Of a stretch of 64,000 nt of DNA, positions 11,398 to 24,092 are shown piece after piece (position 1 is the first letter of the stretch; the number at the start of each line of letters is the position of its first letter). The position numbers were made by a program, and so were the translations under genes. The stretch is taken from contig OY783208.1 in the NCBI GenBank assembly GCA_963678705.1, positions 20,362,207-20,426,206 on the forward strand, given 5' to 3'. The notes under the pieces are model-generated. The model saw nothing but the letters and a program-made list of their open reading frames with translations. It was not told the DNA's origin and did not search any database. The DNA comes from Panorpa germanica (lineage: Eukaryota; Arthropoda; Insecta; Mecoptera; Panorpidae).

Positions 11398-13225
11398 ATC
11401 AGAGTATTTGTTTAACAAATGACTGCTAAAAGAAAAATACGGAAAGAGAATTTAAAATTTAAGAACACTACTATTTGGCTTGAAAACAATGAAATATAAA
11501 ACTATTACTTTTAAAACACGAAAAGCAGGTAAAATGGCAAAGAGTACATCACTTCGTACACACAATATAATATATAACACTTTCATCTAAGGGTAAATAA
11601 TAAAATAAAAATGAGAACTCAAATAATAAATCTCAATTATACCTATCTAAAAGCAATCAAATGATAATCTCACTCTCCCGACCAGAGTATTTGTTTAACA
11701 AATGAAAGCCAATAGAAAAATACGTAAAGAGAATCTAAAATTTAAGAGTAAATAATAAAATAATAAGAAGAACTTAAATAATAAATCTCAATTATACCTA
11801 TCTAAAAGCAATCAAATGTTAATCTCACTCTCCCGACCAGAGTATTTGTTTAACAAATGAAAGCCAATAGAAAAATACGTAAAGAGAATTTAAAATTTAA
11901 GAGTAAATAATAAAATAATAATAAGAACTTAAATAATAAATCTCAATAATACCTATCTAAAAGCAATCAAATGATAATCTCACTCTCCCGACCAGAGTAT
12001 TTGTTTAACAAATGAAAGCCAATAGAAAAATACGTAAAGAGAATCTCAAATTTAAGAGTAAATAATAATATAATAATAAGAACTTAAATAATAAATCTCA
12101 ATTATACCTATCTAAAAGCAATCAAATGATAATCTCACTCTCCCGACCAGAGTATTTGTTTAACAAATGAAAGCCAATAGAAAAATACGTAAAGAGAATC
12201 TAAAATTTAAGAGTAAATAATAAAATAATAATAAGAACTTAAATAATAAATCTCAATTATACCTATCTAAAAGCAATCAAATGTTAATCTCACTCTCCCG
12301 ACCAGAGTATTTGTTTAACAAATGAAAGCCAATAGAAAAATACGTAAAGAGAATTTAAAATTTAAGAGTAAATAATAAAATAATAATAAGAACTTAAATA
12401 ATAAATCTCAATAATACCTATCTAAAAGCAATCAAATGATAATCTCACTCTCCCGACCAGAGTATTTGTTTAACAAATGAAAGCCAATAGAAAAATACGT
12501 AAAGAGAATCTCAAATTTAAGAGTAAATAATAATATAATAATAAGAACTTAAATAATAAATCTCAATTATACCTATCTAAAAGCAATCAAATGATAATCT
12601 CACTCTCCCGACCAGAGTATTTGTTTAACAAATGAAAGCCAATAGAAAAATACATAAGAGAATCTAAAATTTAAGAGTAAATAATAAAATAATAATAAGA
12701 ACTTAAATAATAAATCTCAATTATACCTATCTAAAAGCAATCAAATGATAATCTCACTCTCCCGACCAGAGTATTTGTTTAACAAATGAAAGCCAATAGA
12801 AAAATACGTAAAGAGAATCTAAAATTTAAAGCACTATTTGGGTTAAAAGTGATAAAATAAAACGTCATTACTTATAAAACACGGAAAACAGGTGAAATCG
12901 CAAAGATTAAATAATTTCGAACCGTAAAAACGATGAAAGGTTTTTAAGGTTAATAGTTTAATTAAGTAAAAATTATTGTGAACTATATAATAAAAAAAAA
13001 AATGAGAACTTAAAAAATAAATCTCAATTATATCTATCTAGAAGCAATTAAATGATAATCTCACTCTCCCGATTAGAGTATTTGTTTAACAAATGACTGC
13101 TAAAAGAAAAATACGTAAAGAGAATTTAAAATTTAAGGACACTATTACTTGACTTGAACATGATGAAAGATTATATTATTACTTATAAAACACGAATAGC
13201 AGATGAAATAGCAAAAAGTAAATAG
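11398..13225. repeat. 155-bp tandem repeat array with 465-bp higher-order period
   Basis: The word GACCAGAGTATTTG recurs at 11680, 11835, 11990, 12145, 12300, 12455, 12610 and 12764, an almost invariant 155-bp step. More diverged units sit at 11398 and 13072. Each unit contains the palindrome TTTGTTTAACAAA. Three unit types alternate (A: GAATCTAAAA with ATGTTAAT; B: GAATTTAAAA with CTCAATAATA; C: GAATCTCAAA with ATAATATAAT) in the order A-B-C-A-B-C-A, so the true recent unit is a 465-bp trimer. The outer units carry extra sequence (AAAACACG...GCAGGTAAAATGGC) and are about 283-307 bp long, probably the ancestral form. The array begins just 3' of the helicase end of the large Helitron. Confidence 0.9.
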
Positions 13226-13246
13226 TTTCGAATAATTTGGAGGTAT

Positions 13247-16200
13247 CTATTCTAATAGAAGTACATTTTTATAAACTACGTTAGATGTAAATATATCTTT
13301 CTTTGATTTAGCAACAGAAGTTAATGTTTCAATTTTTAAGTTATTGGATGATTTAACCCTTGAAAACGCGACTATAATTGGCCATAGGTAAAAACTGGTT
13401 CCCGTAATAAAACACCTACTGTTTCAAAAGTTTGACCTTGTGATTTATTTATTGTCATAGCAAATGCTAATCGAACAGGAAACTGAACTCTTTTAAGTAT
13501 AAATGGAAGATTTATATCAGAAGGAGCTAAAACTATTTTAGGAATAAGAGCGCGATCACCAGTGTGACTTCCAGTAATTATTTCTGCATCTATTACAGAT
13601 GTATAGATATGTTTTACAATTAAACGGGTTCCATTGCAAAGTCCACTATTAGCATTCATATTTCTTAAAAGCATTATGATTGCACCTATTTTAAAATTTA
13701 ATTTATGTGGAGGCATACCCGATGGTGTCAAACTATTTAAAAATTCTACTGGGAAATGATTTTGTTCTGTATCAGAATCAGTTGAAACAGAGTCATGACT
13801 TAAAGAGCAAATTTGTTCCCCATCCAATAAATTTAAAATTTTTTCATTAATCTGTAATGTGTCTTCATTTAATGGACATAAAATTACGCGAGATTTTAAT
13901 TCATCAAGAGTAACTAAATTAATATCGCCGTATATTTCATCGACTAAAGGTTTGGCGGAAATGAATTTATTTGGAATTTTAACCATGTTTACTACACTAC
14001 CTGGACAATCATTAATTAGTCCATCTCCAAGTTGTAATAACCACGTTTTAAAATCGATTTCTTCTTGCGCAACTCTCATGTTAATTGTCAGATGCTTAAT
14101 TTTGAAAAGTGACCATAACCTGCTATTTTGAATACACGTTGAAACTATATCTGCAACCGTTCCGCGTTTAACAACAGGAAGACATTGTCGAAAATCTCCT
14201 CCTAGTAAAATGATTTTATTACCAAATGGCTTATTATTTTTCATTAAATCGCGAAGGCACATATCTACTACATCTAAAGCAAAGTAAGGCGCCATTGTAA
14301 CCTCGTCCCATATAATTAACTTAGCTGACTTTAATAATTTCCCATCAATAGAGTTGTGCCTTATGGATGAAGTTGAATTTATATCTAGGGGAACCGGTAA
14401 TTTAAACTGTGAATGAATTGTCCTCCCCGCTTTCAGTAAAGTCGCAGCTATCCCTGTCCAAGCCACAGGTATAGCAGTTAATCCCATTCCACGTACGACG
14501 TGTAGTAAAGCAGTATAAAGAAATGTTTTCCCAGAACCACCCGACCCATGAATAAAGAAATATCTTTGCTCTTCATTATCATTGTTTATGCAAAGCATTA
14601 TTTCATCAAATACGTTTTTCTGTTCCGAATTTAATTGATTACTAAAATTAACCCCTTGCTCAAATTCTTCTGTTTGGTTAAATGTTTCCCTAACTAAAAC
14701 TAAATTTACATTACGATATTCCAGAAATCCAAAGTCAGTATAATTAAAATTATGTAATTTAAAAATATCAATGATGTCATTGATAGCTAACTGTTCCGCA
14801 GTTTCTTGGTTATAAGTTAAACTATAATCCTCGCATAAAGTTACTTTATGATTATCCCATAATAAATTAGGATTGCAGGGTTCGCAAAAAATACAAATAA
14901 AAGCAAATAGCTGTCGTAGCTGTTTGGGCATTTTACAAATTGAAGCATCATCTAAACAACGATCCCATTGAGTAGAATCATTCAATAAACCTAATTGTTT
15001 TGCTGTTTCGTGGAAAGTGGAATATTCGATTCCATTGAGAGTTCGCAAGTCTTTGAAACATGTAGCGCCGCGTACATGAAGCAACAATAACCTTAAATAA
15101 AACCTTTCACCTTCTTTAGGACTAACACTATACATTCTCGGAATTATCAAATGACTTATGCGCTGTCTTAAAGTCCATGTCTTTTTGCGATCAAAAATGT
15201 AATGTTCGGGTATTTCCGTATACAAATAAGTTTTAGCCTCTACCGATGTTGAATTTAATTTAAACCAAGCCGTTAATGTAGTTTCTGAAGACTTTGCTAA
15301 TGCAGATTCTTCATTTCCTTCAGTAAATAAAATATTTTGTTGGTTTTCTAAATGAACTGCTAACCTATATATAGTGTGTGTTTTATATTGCAGATCGAAT
15401 GCAAATATTCTCCACATGGCTTCCGGTGGTGATACATATCGCGCGTCTAAATAAAATGAAACTTCATCCCAGTCTAATTGTGCTTGTCCTTCAGATGTTA
15501 TTTTAACATTGGCACAATCATGGCCCTTATATATATATTTAAATAAATATTTTACGCTTTTAACCGAAGCGCAAATTTCAACATTAATGTGGCATCTATA
15601 TTTCAAGGAAAGGAATCTATTGTACGGTACAACCCATCTATTATCTACTGTATGTTTTATAGTGCCTTTTGCCGTGTAAAAATCAATTTTTGAATTATTA
15701 TCCCGACGTCTGTACAAAGGATACCCGTTACTGTTATTTACAGTGGAAGCTTGAAATGATTTCGGAAAATCTTTACTGCATTTATTGTCTTTCATGCATG
15801 GAGCATTTAAATTATATGGTACACATGGACCGTGAATCATACATTTCTTGACCACATCAAATAAAATGGGATGAGTTTCACTATCTGGAATTTCTGCAGA
15901 TACAACTTTATCAATAAGTTCCGTGTTTCGAATTTTATTTTGATTATTTAAAATTATTAGAATGTGAATGTGAGGTAAACCACGTTTTTGAAATTCAATA
16001 ACAGAAACGATAGCTGTTACCTTACCGAAAATATGTCTTTTCAATAGATCGTCAAAGAGTTCTTTCACTTTTAATTGAAATACTCTAACAACTAAATCGG
16101 GACGATTTTCGGTTCGTTGATTATTAAGTAAATTACTTTTAATTTCTGGCCACTCGGGATTACATGTCATTGTAATAAACAAATCCGGTGAACCATATTT

Positions 16201-17526
16201 ACAAATAATTCCCATAGCATCAAGATAATGTTGTGACATGCTACGTGGACTTCCGACAAATGTACTTGGTAAAATAACCATTCTGCCAGGTATAATTCCT
16301 TCATTAATGGATTTATTTTTGACGTAATCCATCAACCCTTTATACATTTCTGACCGCAATTTCTTTTGTGTATTTGCGTTCCGAATGAAATTAAGTCTAT
16401 TACCTTCAATTTTGGAATACGCCTCAACAATATACTGTTGAGTAAGTTTTCCGGCACTAAGAAATGGATTGAAAGAGCCCGTGCATCTAAGTTTATAAGA
16501 ATAAAATTGCCGATGAGAAATTCTTCTTTCTAATGATACATTTAGTAAATGTTCCGAATGACCGAGTTCACCGGTTGGACATAACAGCGGATAAGTCATT
16601 GGATCGCAATTTTCGTTTAGAATATTAATGTTGCGGAGATTACTATCTTTTTGATAGACACAAATGTCTCTATCAGAAGGTGGTAATCCATCTTTGCTTG
16701 TAAAAATTAAAGCTACTTCATTAGTAGACGGCACGTTGTATCGCCGTGGATCTTTTGTGAGCTGCTGAACAATATTCATCTGCACATCAAAAGGGTTTCT
16801 ACCTTCTAAATTAGCTTTTGCAATCTCCTCTCTTTCTACTTCAGCCATCATTTTATATGCAGCAGCGTATGGATTTACTTTTCTTATTAAAGAATCCAAT
16901 TGCTCAAATAGTTGTCTCTTGCATTTACGGTTAATATCGCCTTGCATTCTCATCAGGATCTAGAATATACAGCTGACCATATTGTGGCTGTTTTCCTTCT
17001 GTAGGGTGTGCCGATGATATTCTATGGTAAACCTGACCACATATCCTGAAACAGTACGGCCCACGTGTGCCTGGACGGTGATCAATATGTGCTCCCAATG
17101 AAGCAAATGCAAGCGAACTATTGTAATTTCTGATGTTATCCATAAAATTGGCAGAAAGGGGATGCATATTAGTCATTAATTCCATTAACAGCTCTGGAAA
17201 ATGGTTAGAAGAGTTCGGAATTGAAACTTTGCCTTTTGAACAGCATAATGAAAATTTCCCATCTGTTGGCTTCTCATTTTTGAAATGAGTTGCTTGGCAA
17301 AATTGACAGATAACGTTCATAAATCCACAGTTATGTTGTATTACAAGTACTTCATCGTCTATTTCTTGAAGGGATGTGCTGAATGTTTGTTGCGATATGG
17401 ATGGTGCAATATTTTGCGTTTCCTTTTCTCTTTGTGTTTCAAGTTCTAACGCTTTATCTAATTTGCTTTGCTTTTGCAAGGCTATATTATTTAATCTATT
17501 GCGCTTTGCCTCTTCTTTTTCACTGG
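13247..17526 (-). pseudogene. Helitron Rep nuclease and Pif1-type helicase
   Basis: After a frame change in the A-rich tract, a zinc-binding N-terminal region (17479-16931: C-x2-C-x4-H near CQFCQATH, then YILDPDE) leads by another one-base shift into a 1193-codon frame (16953-13372). The Rep domain has the HUH motif GLPHIHILII (about 15961-15995) and the two-tyrosine motif YLFKYIYKG (about 15522-15556) used for rolling-circle nicking and joining. The helicase has Walker A GSGGSGKT (about 14523-14552), Walker B IIWDE and the late motif INKSQGQTFE. At 13374 one base is lost from the GQLYVAFSRV region, making a premature TAG. The old frame then resumes and ends at a stop at 13247-13249. The element is therefore nearly full-length but dead. 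Not a host Pif1, because Rep is fused upstream. Confidence 0.9.
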
Positions 17527-20361
17527 CTAACCTAATTCTTTTGCGAAATAATATTTTTTTTTTCTTCTTTTTTTTTCTTTTGTACTTTCCTGTAACAATC
17601 GCTTTTTGTTTATTAAATTCTGCTTCTTTAGACGAACTTGTTTTGCGTGTCTTGTTTCCAAAATAATTCTCTTCTTAAAATCTGCTTTCAGTTTCTCTAG
17701 TCTTGTTCTTCTTTTGTCAGGCGTTTCTCTTTTGAATCTTTTAGTATCTCTCACCGCCTGTTCCTTTAAGCGAATTTGTTTTAATTCATTCGTTTCCTTA
17801 TTTAATTTCTTCTTAAAATCTGCTTTCAATTTCTCTAGTCTTGTTCTTCTTTTGTCAGGCGTCTCTCTTCTGAATCTCTTGCTATCTCTCACCGCCTGTT
17901 CCTTTAAGCGAATTTGTTTTAATTCATTCGTTTCCTTATTTAATTTCTTCTTTAAATCTGCTTTCTTTTTCTCTAGTGTTGTTCTTCTTTTGTCAGGCGT
18001 TTCTCTTCTGAATCTCTTGCTATCTCTCACCGCCTGTTCCTTTAAGCGAATTTGTTTTAATTCATTCGTTTCCTTATTTAATTTCTTCTTAAAATCTGCT
18101 TTCAATTTCTCTAGTCTTGTTCTTCTTTTGTCAGGCGTCTCTCTTCTGAATCTCTTGCTATCTCTCACCGCCTGTTCCTTTAAGCGAATTTGTTTTAATT
18201 CATTCGTTTCCTTATTTAATTTCTTCTTAAAATCTGCTTTCAATTTCTCTAGTCTTGTTCTTCTTTTGTCAGGCGTCTCTCTTCTGAATCTCTTGCTATC
18301 TCTCACCGCCTGTTCCTTTAAGCGAATTTGTTTTAATTCATTCGTTTCCTTATTTAATTTCTTCTTAAAATCTGCTTTCTTTTTCTCTAGTCTTGTTCTT
18401 CTTTTGTCGAGCGTTTCTATTCGAAATCTGTTGCTATCTCTCAACGCCTGTTCTTTTAAACGAATTTGTTTTAACTCACTTGTTTCGCTGTCTTATTTCT
18501 TTTCAAAATATGTCTTCAGTTCTTTTAATCTTTTTTGCCTTTCATCTTTAGTTTCTTTACTGAAATTATCCCTATTTCTTAAAATCTGTTTTTGTAAGCG
18601 TTTATTTTTGTCTTCATCACCTTGAGACTCCAATATTGTTTTCCTTCGTACACATTCGGCTTGTTTCGCCTTTTTTAAGAGCCTTTCACTTACTCTTGTT
18701 TTTAATATAGTACATCCTCCTTGGTTTTCTTCTATTGACAATACTGTATCACTAACTTTTTCTAATTTATTTAACTGCACATTATAATCACTTACTAAAA
18801 TATCACATGCTACATTATCACATATTACACCATCACTATTTATATTGGCACTTATTTCACTAATTTCACTGGTAAACTTTGAGTAAGAATATTCACAAAT
18901 TTCTGAAATATTAATATTACCTGTAATACTTGTTATGGTAATTGGGTTAATTGTAAATAATAAAGAACCCGCAGAATTCTGAAAATTGTATTTAATCAAG
19001 TCGACTAAATCAGTTACATATTTATAACACAAAAGTACTGCTTTGCCATTAGAATTTGAAGTAGATTGTCCCTTTAAACCCCTTGAGTGGGAATCAAAGA
19101 TCCAAAAAAGACTGTTATGTGTAAAGATTGCAAATGTTTGACTGCAAGTAGTGAATAGCCCGTTGTTGTATTTTTTAAAATATTTTTCTAAAAAGTCTCA
19201 TGTTAATATATTAAGATTACCTTGTGCAGTGTTCATAAGATCATGACTAATTTTACATGTACCGTTACCAATCGATATAATTGGATTAATCTCTTCGATC
19301 AGTAAAAATGGGTGACAACCGGTTTTTAAATTTTTTCGATAACAATTGTCTCCTAGTATTAAAATATAATCTAATATGTGAGTGGTCCAGTTATTTAATG
19401 CAATTAATGCATGTATACATATACTGAATGTAGCTATTGCCGTACATTGAGAATTTTTCGGAAAATTTGTAAAAATATCACTTGCTTGATTAAAATTAGC
19501 TTGCACTATATTATAAGGTTCAGGCAATTTGAATTCAGTTACACCTAATTCAGAGACATTAAGATTTGGAGAACTATAAATGGAAGTTGTCACGATTTCC
19601 TCAATGTTTACAGAGTTTGCAGAATTATTTATTTCTGTTAAAGTAGTATTGTCCATAGTGCTTAATATACTAACAGGAACAATAGAAAATTGAGTGTTTT
19701 CACAGTTACTAAAATTAAATTTAATCAAGTTTATGACATCTAGAAGGTCATTAAAACATAAAAGAACGGATTTTCCATTTTTTTCACAAACAATTTGTCC
19801 TTTAATACCTCTTGGATGTGAATCGAACACCCAAAATAAGTCAGATTCTTTAAAAATAACAAAAGTCTCATTACTAATTGTAAATAGTCCTTTTTCATGT
19901 TCTACGAAAAATGATTCTAGAAATGAAATTGTTAATTCATTAATACCTGCCTTTGCATTTATAATGTCACCACACAGAGTTTTTGATTTGTCACAATATA
20001 CGACGTATGTGTGACCTTTTACGGAGATGTTTTGTTTGAGTTTATCAACTAATAACAAATCGTGTTGATTACCTACAAAATTATCTAAGTAACATCGATC
20101 TCCTAATTTTAAAATATCATTTAAAGTCTCTGAATGCCACGTATTTAATGCAGTAGTTTCGTTTACACATATTGCGACAAAGCAATTGAAAGTACACGGC
20201 TTACCAAGGGACCTATCACAAAATCTTTTGTCAAATTGACTGAAACTACCTCTTACAATTGATAATGGCTTCTTTAGTTCATTTGCATTAGTTCTTAAAT
20301 TCCTAATATTAACAGAAGACACATATCGTTTCCTTCCAAATCCGAATAAAGATTTAGACAA
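17527..20361 (-). pseudogene. Helitron protein N-terminal part: two deubiquitinase-like domains plus basic repeat coiled coil
   Basis: One reading frame, broken only by TGA at 19198 and TAA at 18493, covers about 945 codons. Residues 38-220 and 288-460 are two copies of one domain. Each has a Cys after a Gly/Ser-rich turn (GKPCTFNC, Cys56, codon 20194-20196; SQCTAIATF, Cys306, codon 19444-19446), a conserved ILxLGDxCY segment, and later FDSHxRG supplying Asp and His (19822-19824 and 19816-19818; second copy Asp at 19093-19095). Cys plus D-x-H matches the catalytic layout of the herpesvirus tegument (UL36-type, peptidase C76) deubiquitinases, so a ubiquitin-cleaving role is inferred. Then comes a Lys/Arg/Glu-rich coiled coil with six near-identical units. 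There is no ATG at the 5' side; the first in-frame Met is residue 236, so the true start is missing or on another exon. Confidence 0.7.
17650..18480 (-). repeat. 138-bp coding tandem repeats in the Helitron ORF
   Basis: Six units of about 138 bp encode a 46-residue unit (RDSKRFRRETPDKRRTRLEK, then a KLNKETNELKQIRLKEQA part). Central units are almost identical in DNA, so they expanded recently by unequal exchange or slippage. The stop TAA at 18493 replaces a TTA leucine codon of the repeat, a single-base nonsense change. The opposite strand is also open over the array simply because of its composition. Confidence 0.85.
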
Positions 20362-20807
20362 ATTGAAGAAACAAATAAATATGTTATATATAAAATAAAA
20401 TTTAAAAGTATTAACTAAACTATTATTAGATATAGGTAATGAATAAAGATTAAATAAAAGAAATAAGCAAATATTTTAATATAATATACTTAGCTCCTTA
20501 AAAGATCTCTGGAATGTAACATACGCCACAGAAAAATATGTCCTCACGTATATTGTAATATATACTTATATAAACATATGTCCAATGGAGTGATTTAAAT
20601 TCTTATTTTCCTAAAATTAAAAAAAACAATACGATAATTAAAAATATATATGACTACGTTAATCTATAACATAAAGGTAAATGATTATGGAAACTAAAAT
20701 ATTTTGTGGAAACTAAAGTAACATGCAAGAACATAAGTTTATTTAAAATGTGAATAATAAATGTGAAACATGAATAATAAAACATGCACTGTAAACAGAA
20801 TGGATTG
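20362..20807. other. flank of the Helitron, no gene seen
   Basis: AT-rich; the Helitron frame remains open upstream to about 20480 but without an ATG. It may contain the element's 5' terminus, which I could not recognise. Confidence 0.3.
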
Positions 20808-21032
20808 AAAACATGCTTTAGACGCCTTTTTCTTACGCTAGGGCTGCACTGCGGAAAAGAATGCTCCAGAAATAATAACAATAAAAATATAAATTATTTC
20901 CGCCTACTTTTAAATTTGAATTTAAATGTACCATATATACATTTGTATGATTCAAGTGATGGATATAATTCTGTACTATTCTTTTTCGCAGTGTAGCTTT
21001 AGCATAAGAAAGAGGTGTCTAAAGCATTATTT
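20808..21032. repeat. long inverted repeat (foldback/MITE-like)
   Basis: Arms of about 55 bases at 20808-20862 and 20978-21032 are imperfect reverse complements (ATGCTTTAGACGCC against GGTGTCTAAAGCAT, and GCACTGCGGAAAAGAAT against ATTCTTTTTCGCAGTG). The spacer is about 115 bases. It is probably a small foldback transposon. A structured transcript is the alternative. Confidence 0.75.
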
Positions 21033-23265
21033 CGACGAATATTTTTACAATGTAGAATATAAAACATTTATAAATAAATAAAATTAACAAACCAGTAATA
21101 AAAATTATACTCGTCTTAGCTCAAAATTAATATAGCAGCAATATATAATAAGTATAATGTGTATCATTCAAGAATCTGAAACAAATAAAAGAATTTCATT
21201 TTTCTAAAAGCAAAATTAGCCTCATGTAATTTTTACTGAAGGTATTAAATATGTTATGAATATCGAAAACAGATTACAAATCATTTTAGTTATGTAATGA
21301 CAGGTGTAATTATGCAATGTCAAACAGATTTGGTAAAACTGCTGTCTGAATGACTTGTCTGTCTTTGATTTGAATTTTACATTTTCGTTTCAATACTGAA
21401 ACATGTATAATTTCCAGCCATATGACATGTAAACTGGAGTTCTGACTGAATCATTTCTGCAATGCTTAAAATGGTAAGCAGTCAAATTTAGATCTCAATC
21501 AATAACAGAGATGTATGTTTGGCCAATATCGATATCAATTAACTAATATCAGTAGAAGCTAAAAGTGTTAAACATCAATACTGAACTGTTAACTTTAACA
21601 ACTACCAAACCATACTAAAATAGTCCTTTTCTGTTTGAACCATAGACTAAATATGTTAGAATTAAAATAATTTTTAATAACATTGGTAATAAGCCTTTCA
21701 AAAATGTGGAAGTTTTGACATTTGCCTTTTTGCATCGAGCCACAGATAAAAAAAATATGAAAGATTGAATTAATTTAGAATAAAATACAGAAATAGATTA
21801 GATTAATAACTGTAAGTTATTAATAACTTACCTTTACTAAATATATCACGGGCCACTTTACTTTGACAGCAAGGGAAACACAATATATGTCTCAATACCT
21901 GAAAAACATAGTATAATTATTAAACCATATTTTAAATAAGTTGCATTGTTAATTAAAGCATTTTGTTATCATCAGTAAATAATGTAAATATTTGAAAGTT
22001 TCACTTTTAGCACAGTTAAATTTTATCTATTAGCGAGTAACAAAAGTTATATTTTAAGTACTGTCATAGTAATTGTTATTTACTACAGAACATTTTACAC
22101 TATTAATATGTTTCTATATTTGGTACGGAAATATAACATTTTTATTTACTATTGAAATATTTCTAAACTAATACTCATGAATCGTGTAATATTACATAGA
22201 ATGTCAGACAATTACTACTATCGTTAAAAAAGGTTTACACAACTCATATTGTAACAACATATTGTAGAAATATAAATGCAAATATAAAATAAGATTATAG
22301 AAAACTTACCTTATATCAATTAAAACGTAATATAAATCAATATGTATAGATTTATTACATAAAGAAATTATTATTAACCACTTAAGAAAACAATTAATAT
22401 TTATAACTTTATGCAAAAAATATAATAATCTGTAGTAACTCAACCAACTGCACTGACTTTAACAGACTGAAGATATTCACTTTATTTATTTGTATCTATT
22501 CCCTCCAAAATATTTGCAAAGAATGCAACATAAAAAAAACGAAACCAACGTTTCCCGCTATTAACAAATACAATACACACAGTACACAGTACAGGGAGCC
22601 AACATGAAAAATATAAAACACATTGCAGTAGAGCATTAGTAAACAATTACCATACATTCAACCAGTTAAACTTATACATGTATGGCAAACATATATATTG
22701 TATATTACAATACAGATCCATATGCATATGCACCGTCACACCGAGTATATAAATGTTTACAGGAATCTAGCCCCAAAGTTTTTATATCAATAAACTGTTA
22801 ATATGTGTTCATTTGTTTACATTTAAAAAAAAAATCTTTTAAAATTTAGAATAATTACGTTGTGTAAACATTTTAAATAGTGACGTTCTTTAAATAGTTG
22901 GGTTCTTAAGCCTGTCGCAGTACGAAACCGTATTTAAGCGACGGCGAATTCCGACGTAAATCAGCGGGTTGGATGAGCGGCTACTATTCTCAAAGCAAAC
23001 CGACTCTGTGTGTTATAACACATACATACCCCGTACCGATATGACAGTACTCCCAGCAACTTGTGTACTGTAGGGGGTGTATTGGAGTTGTTTTACACTA
23101 ATATAATTTATCATGAGAGTAAACTTTTACTTTAATTTTTATCGATACACCATTGGTATTAAAGAGACTTTAGCATTTTTTATATATCTGAGTTCTGCTT
23201 GGCGTGAATTTTAATTGTATTACGATTTATTGTATTTTTGTGGTGGTATGTCGTTACAGTTACAG
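21033..23265. other. intergenic, no gene seen
   Basis: Long AT-rich stretch with one less AT-rich block at 22910-23090. No exon with protein-like composition was found on either strand. The block could be a promoter or 5' UTR, but there is nothing to attach it to. Confidence 0.35.
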
Positions 23266-23269
23266 TACA

Positions 23270-24092
23270 CAAGTGTGTGGTTTTTATTTCATGTCAAAAT
23301 TTAATTCCCTTTTTAAATTGAAATATTCAAATCGTTTTATATAAATTCTACATATAAAAACAAATAATTTTTCATACAAACTGACTAAAAAAATATATTT
23401 TTTTTATCAAAATAAAAAATATTTTCAATTTATGCGTTATTTGACCAACTTTTTTTCAAAATTTGGGATTTTTTTTTTCGATTCGTAAATAAGTTACCAA
23501 GGTTAGCCTATATACAAAATTTCAACTTTCTAGCACAATTTTTACTCTCGAAAAATACTGCCCCCGTGCCCCCAAATAAAATTTTGAAATTTTGAATTTT
23601 TTTTTGTTAATAATATACTTAATTATTCTAGAATTCGGAATATGAACTTTCTCCAAAGTTCCCTACCGAGCCCCCAAATTTCTTCAACCCCCCCCCTTTT
23701 ACAATTTTTGAATTTCTAATTTTTGAAAAATGTCAGCATTAAACACCCTAACACACATGCAAATTTTCAGCTTTCTATCTCTTACCAACTCAAAGTTATA
23801 CAGCAAAAAGTGCAAATTTTTTTTACCAGTTTTTCCAAAATTACGGGTTTCCAGGAAATTCAGGGAAAAATCCGAGGACGCCAAAAGTCTTAGAATTTTT
23901 TTCTCTACGAAATAGGAAATTTTCAAAAAGATCGTGGGAGCCGTTTTCGCGCTGCCATACAAAATTCAGTACCAAACATATAAGAACATAAGAATATAAG
24001 ATCATAAGAATATAAGATCATAAGAATATAAACAAACAGTTGGAACATTATAATATAGGATAAACATACAGTTGGAACATTATAATATAGGA
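23270..24092 (-). mobile_element. non-autonomous Helitron, family B, 3' truncated
   Basis: Same family as 7906-8824. The interior matches over about 700 bases, and the 5' terminus on the minus strand (from 24092) begins TCCTATATTATAATG. The terminal block with CAGTTGGAACATTATAATAT is present twice (24037-24060 and 24069-24092). The hairpin-CTAG 3' end is missing at the 23270 side. Confidence 0.65.

Larger units (their letters stand above)
13247..20361 (-). mobile_element. large decayed autonomous Helitron
   Basis: The minus-strand coding region is about 7.1 kb: protease-like domains, repeat region, Rep nuclease, Pif1-type helicase. This order and the Rep-helicase fusion identify a rolling-circle transposon (Helitron/Helentron group). 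It is inactivated by two in-frame stops (19198-19200, 18493-18495) and three frameshifts (in the A-rich run near 17540-17580, near 16950, and at about 13374). I could not find its 5' TC or 3' hairpin-CTRR ends. The 155-bp array at 11.4-13.2 kb may belong to its 3' region, since related elements are known to carry tandem repeats of about this size. Confidence 0.85.

Noticed and set aside
11398-13225. CRISPR-like regular repeats
   Set aside because: The whole 155-bp unit repeats with no unique spacers, in a eukaryotic setting; it is a satellite.
17606-18625. Long open frame on the plus strand (339 codons) over the Helitron repeats
   Set aside because: It is the antisense of the 138-bp coding repeat and gives a repeated Leu/Ser/Phe string with no domain. 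Its length follows from the repeat, not from selection.
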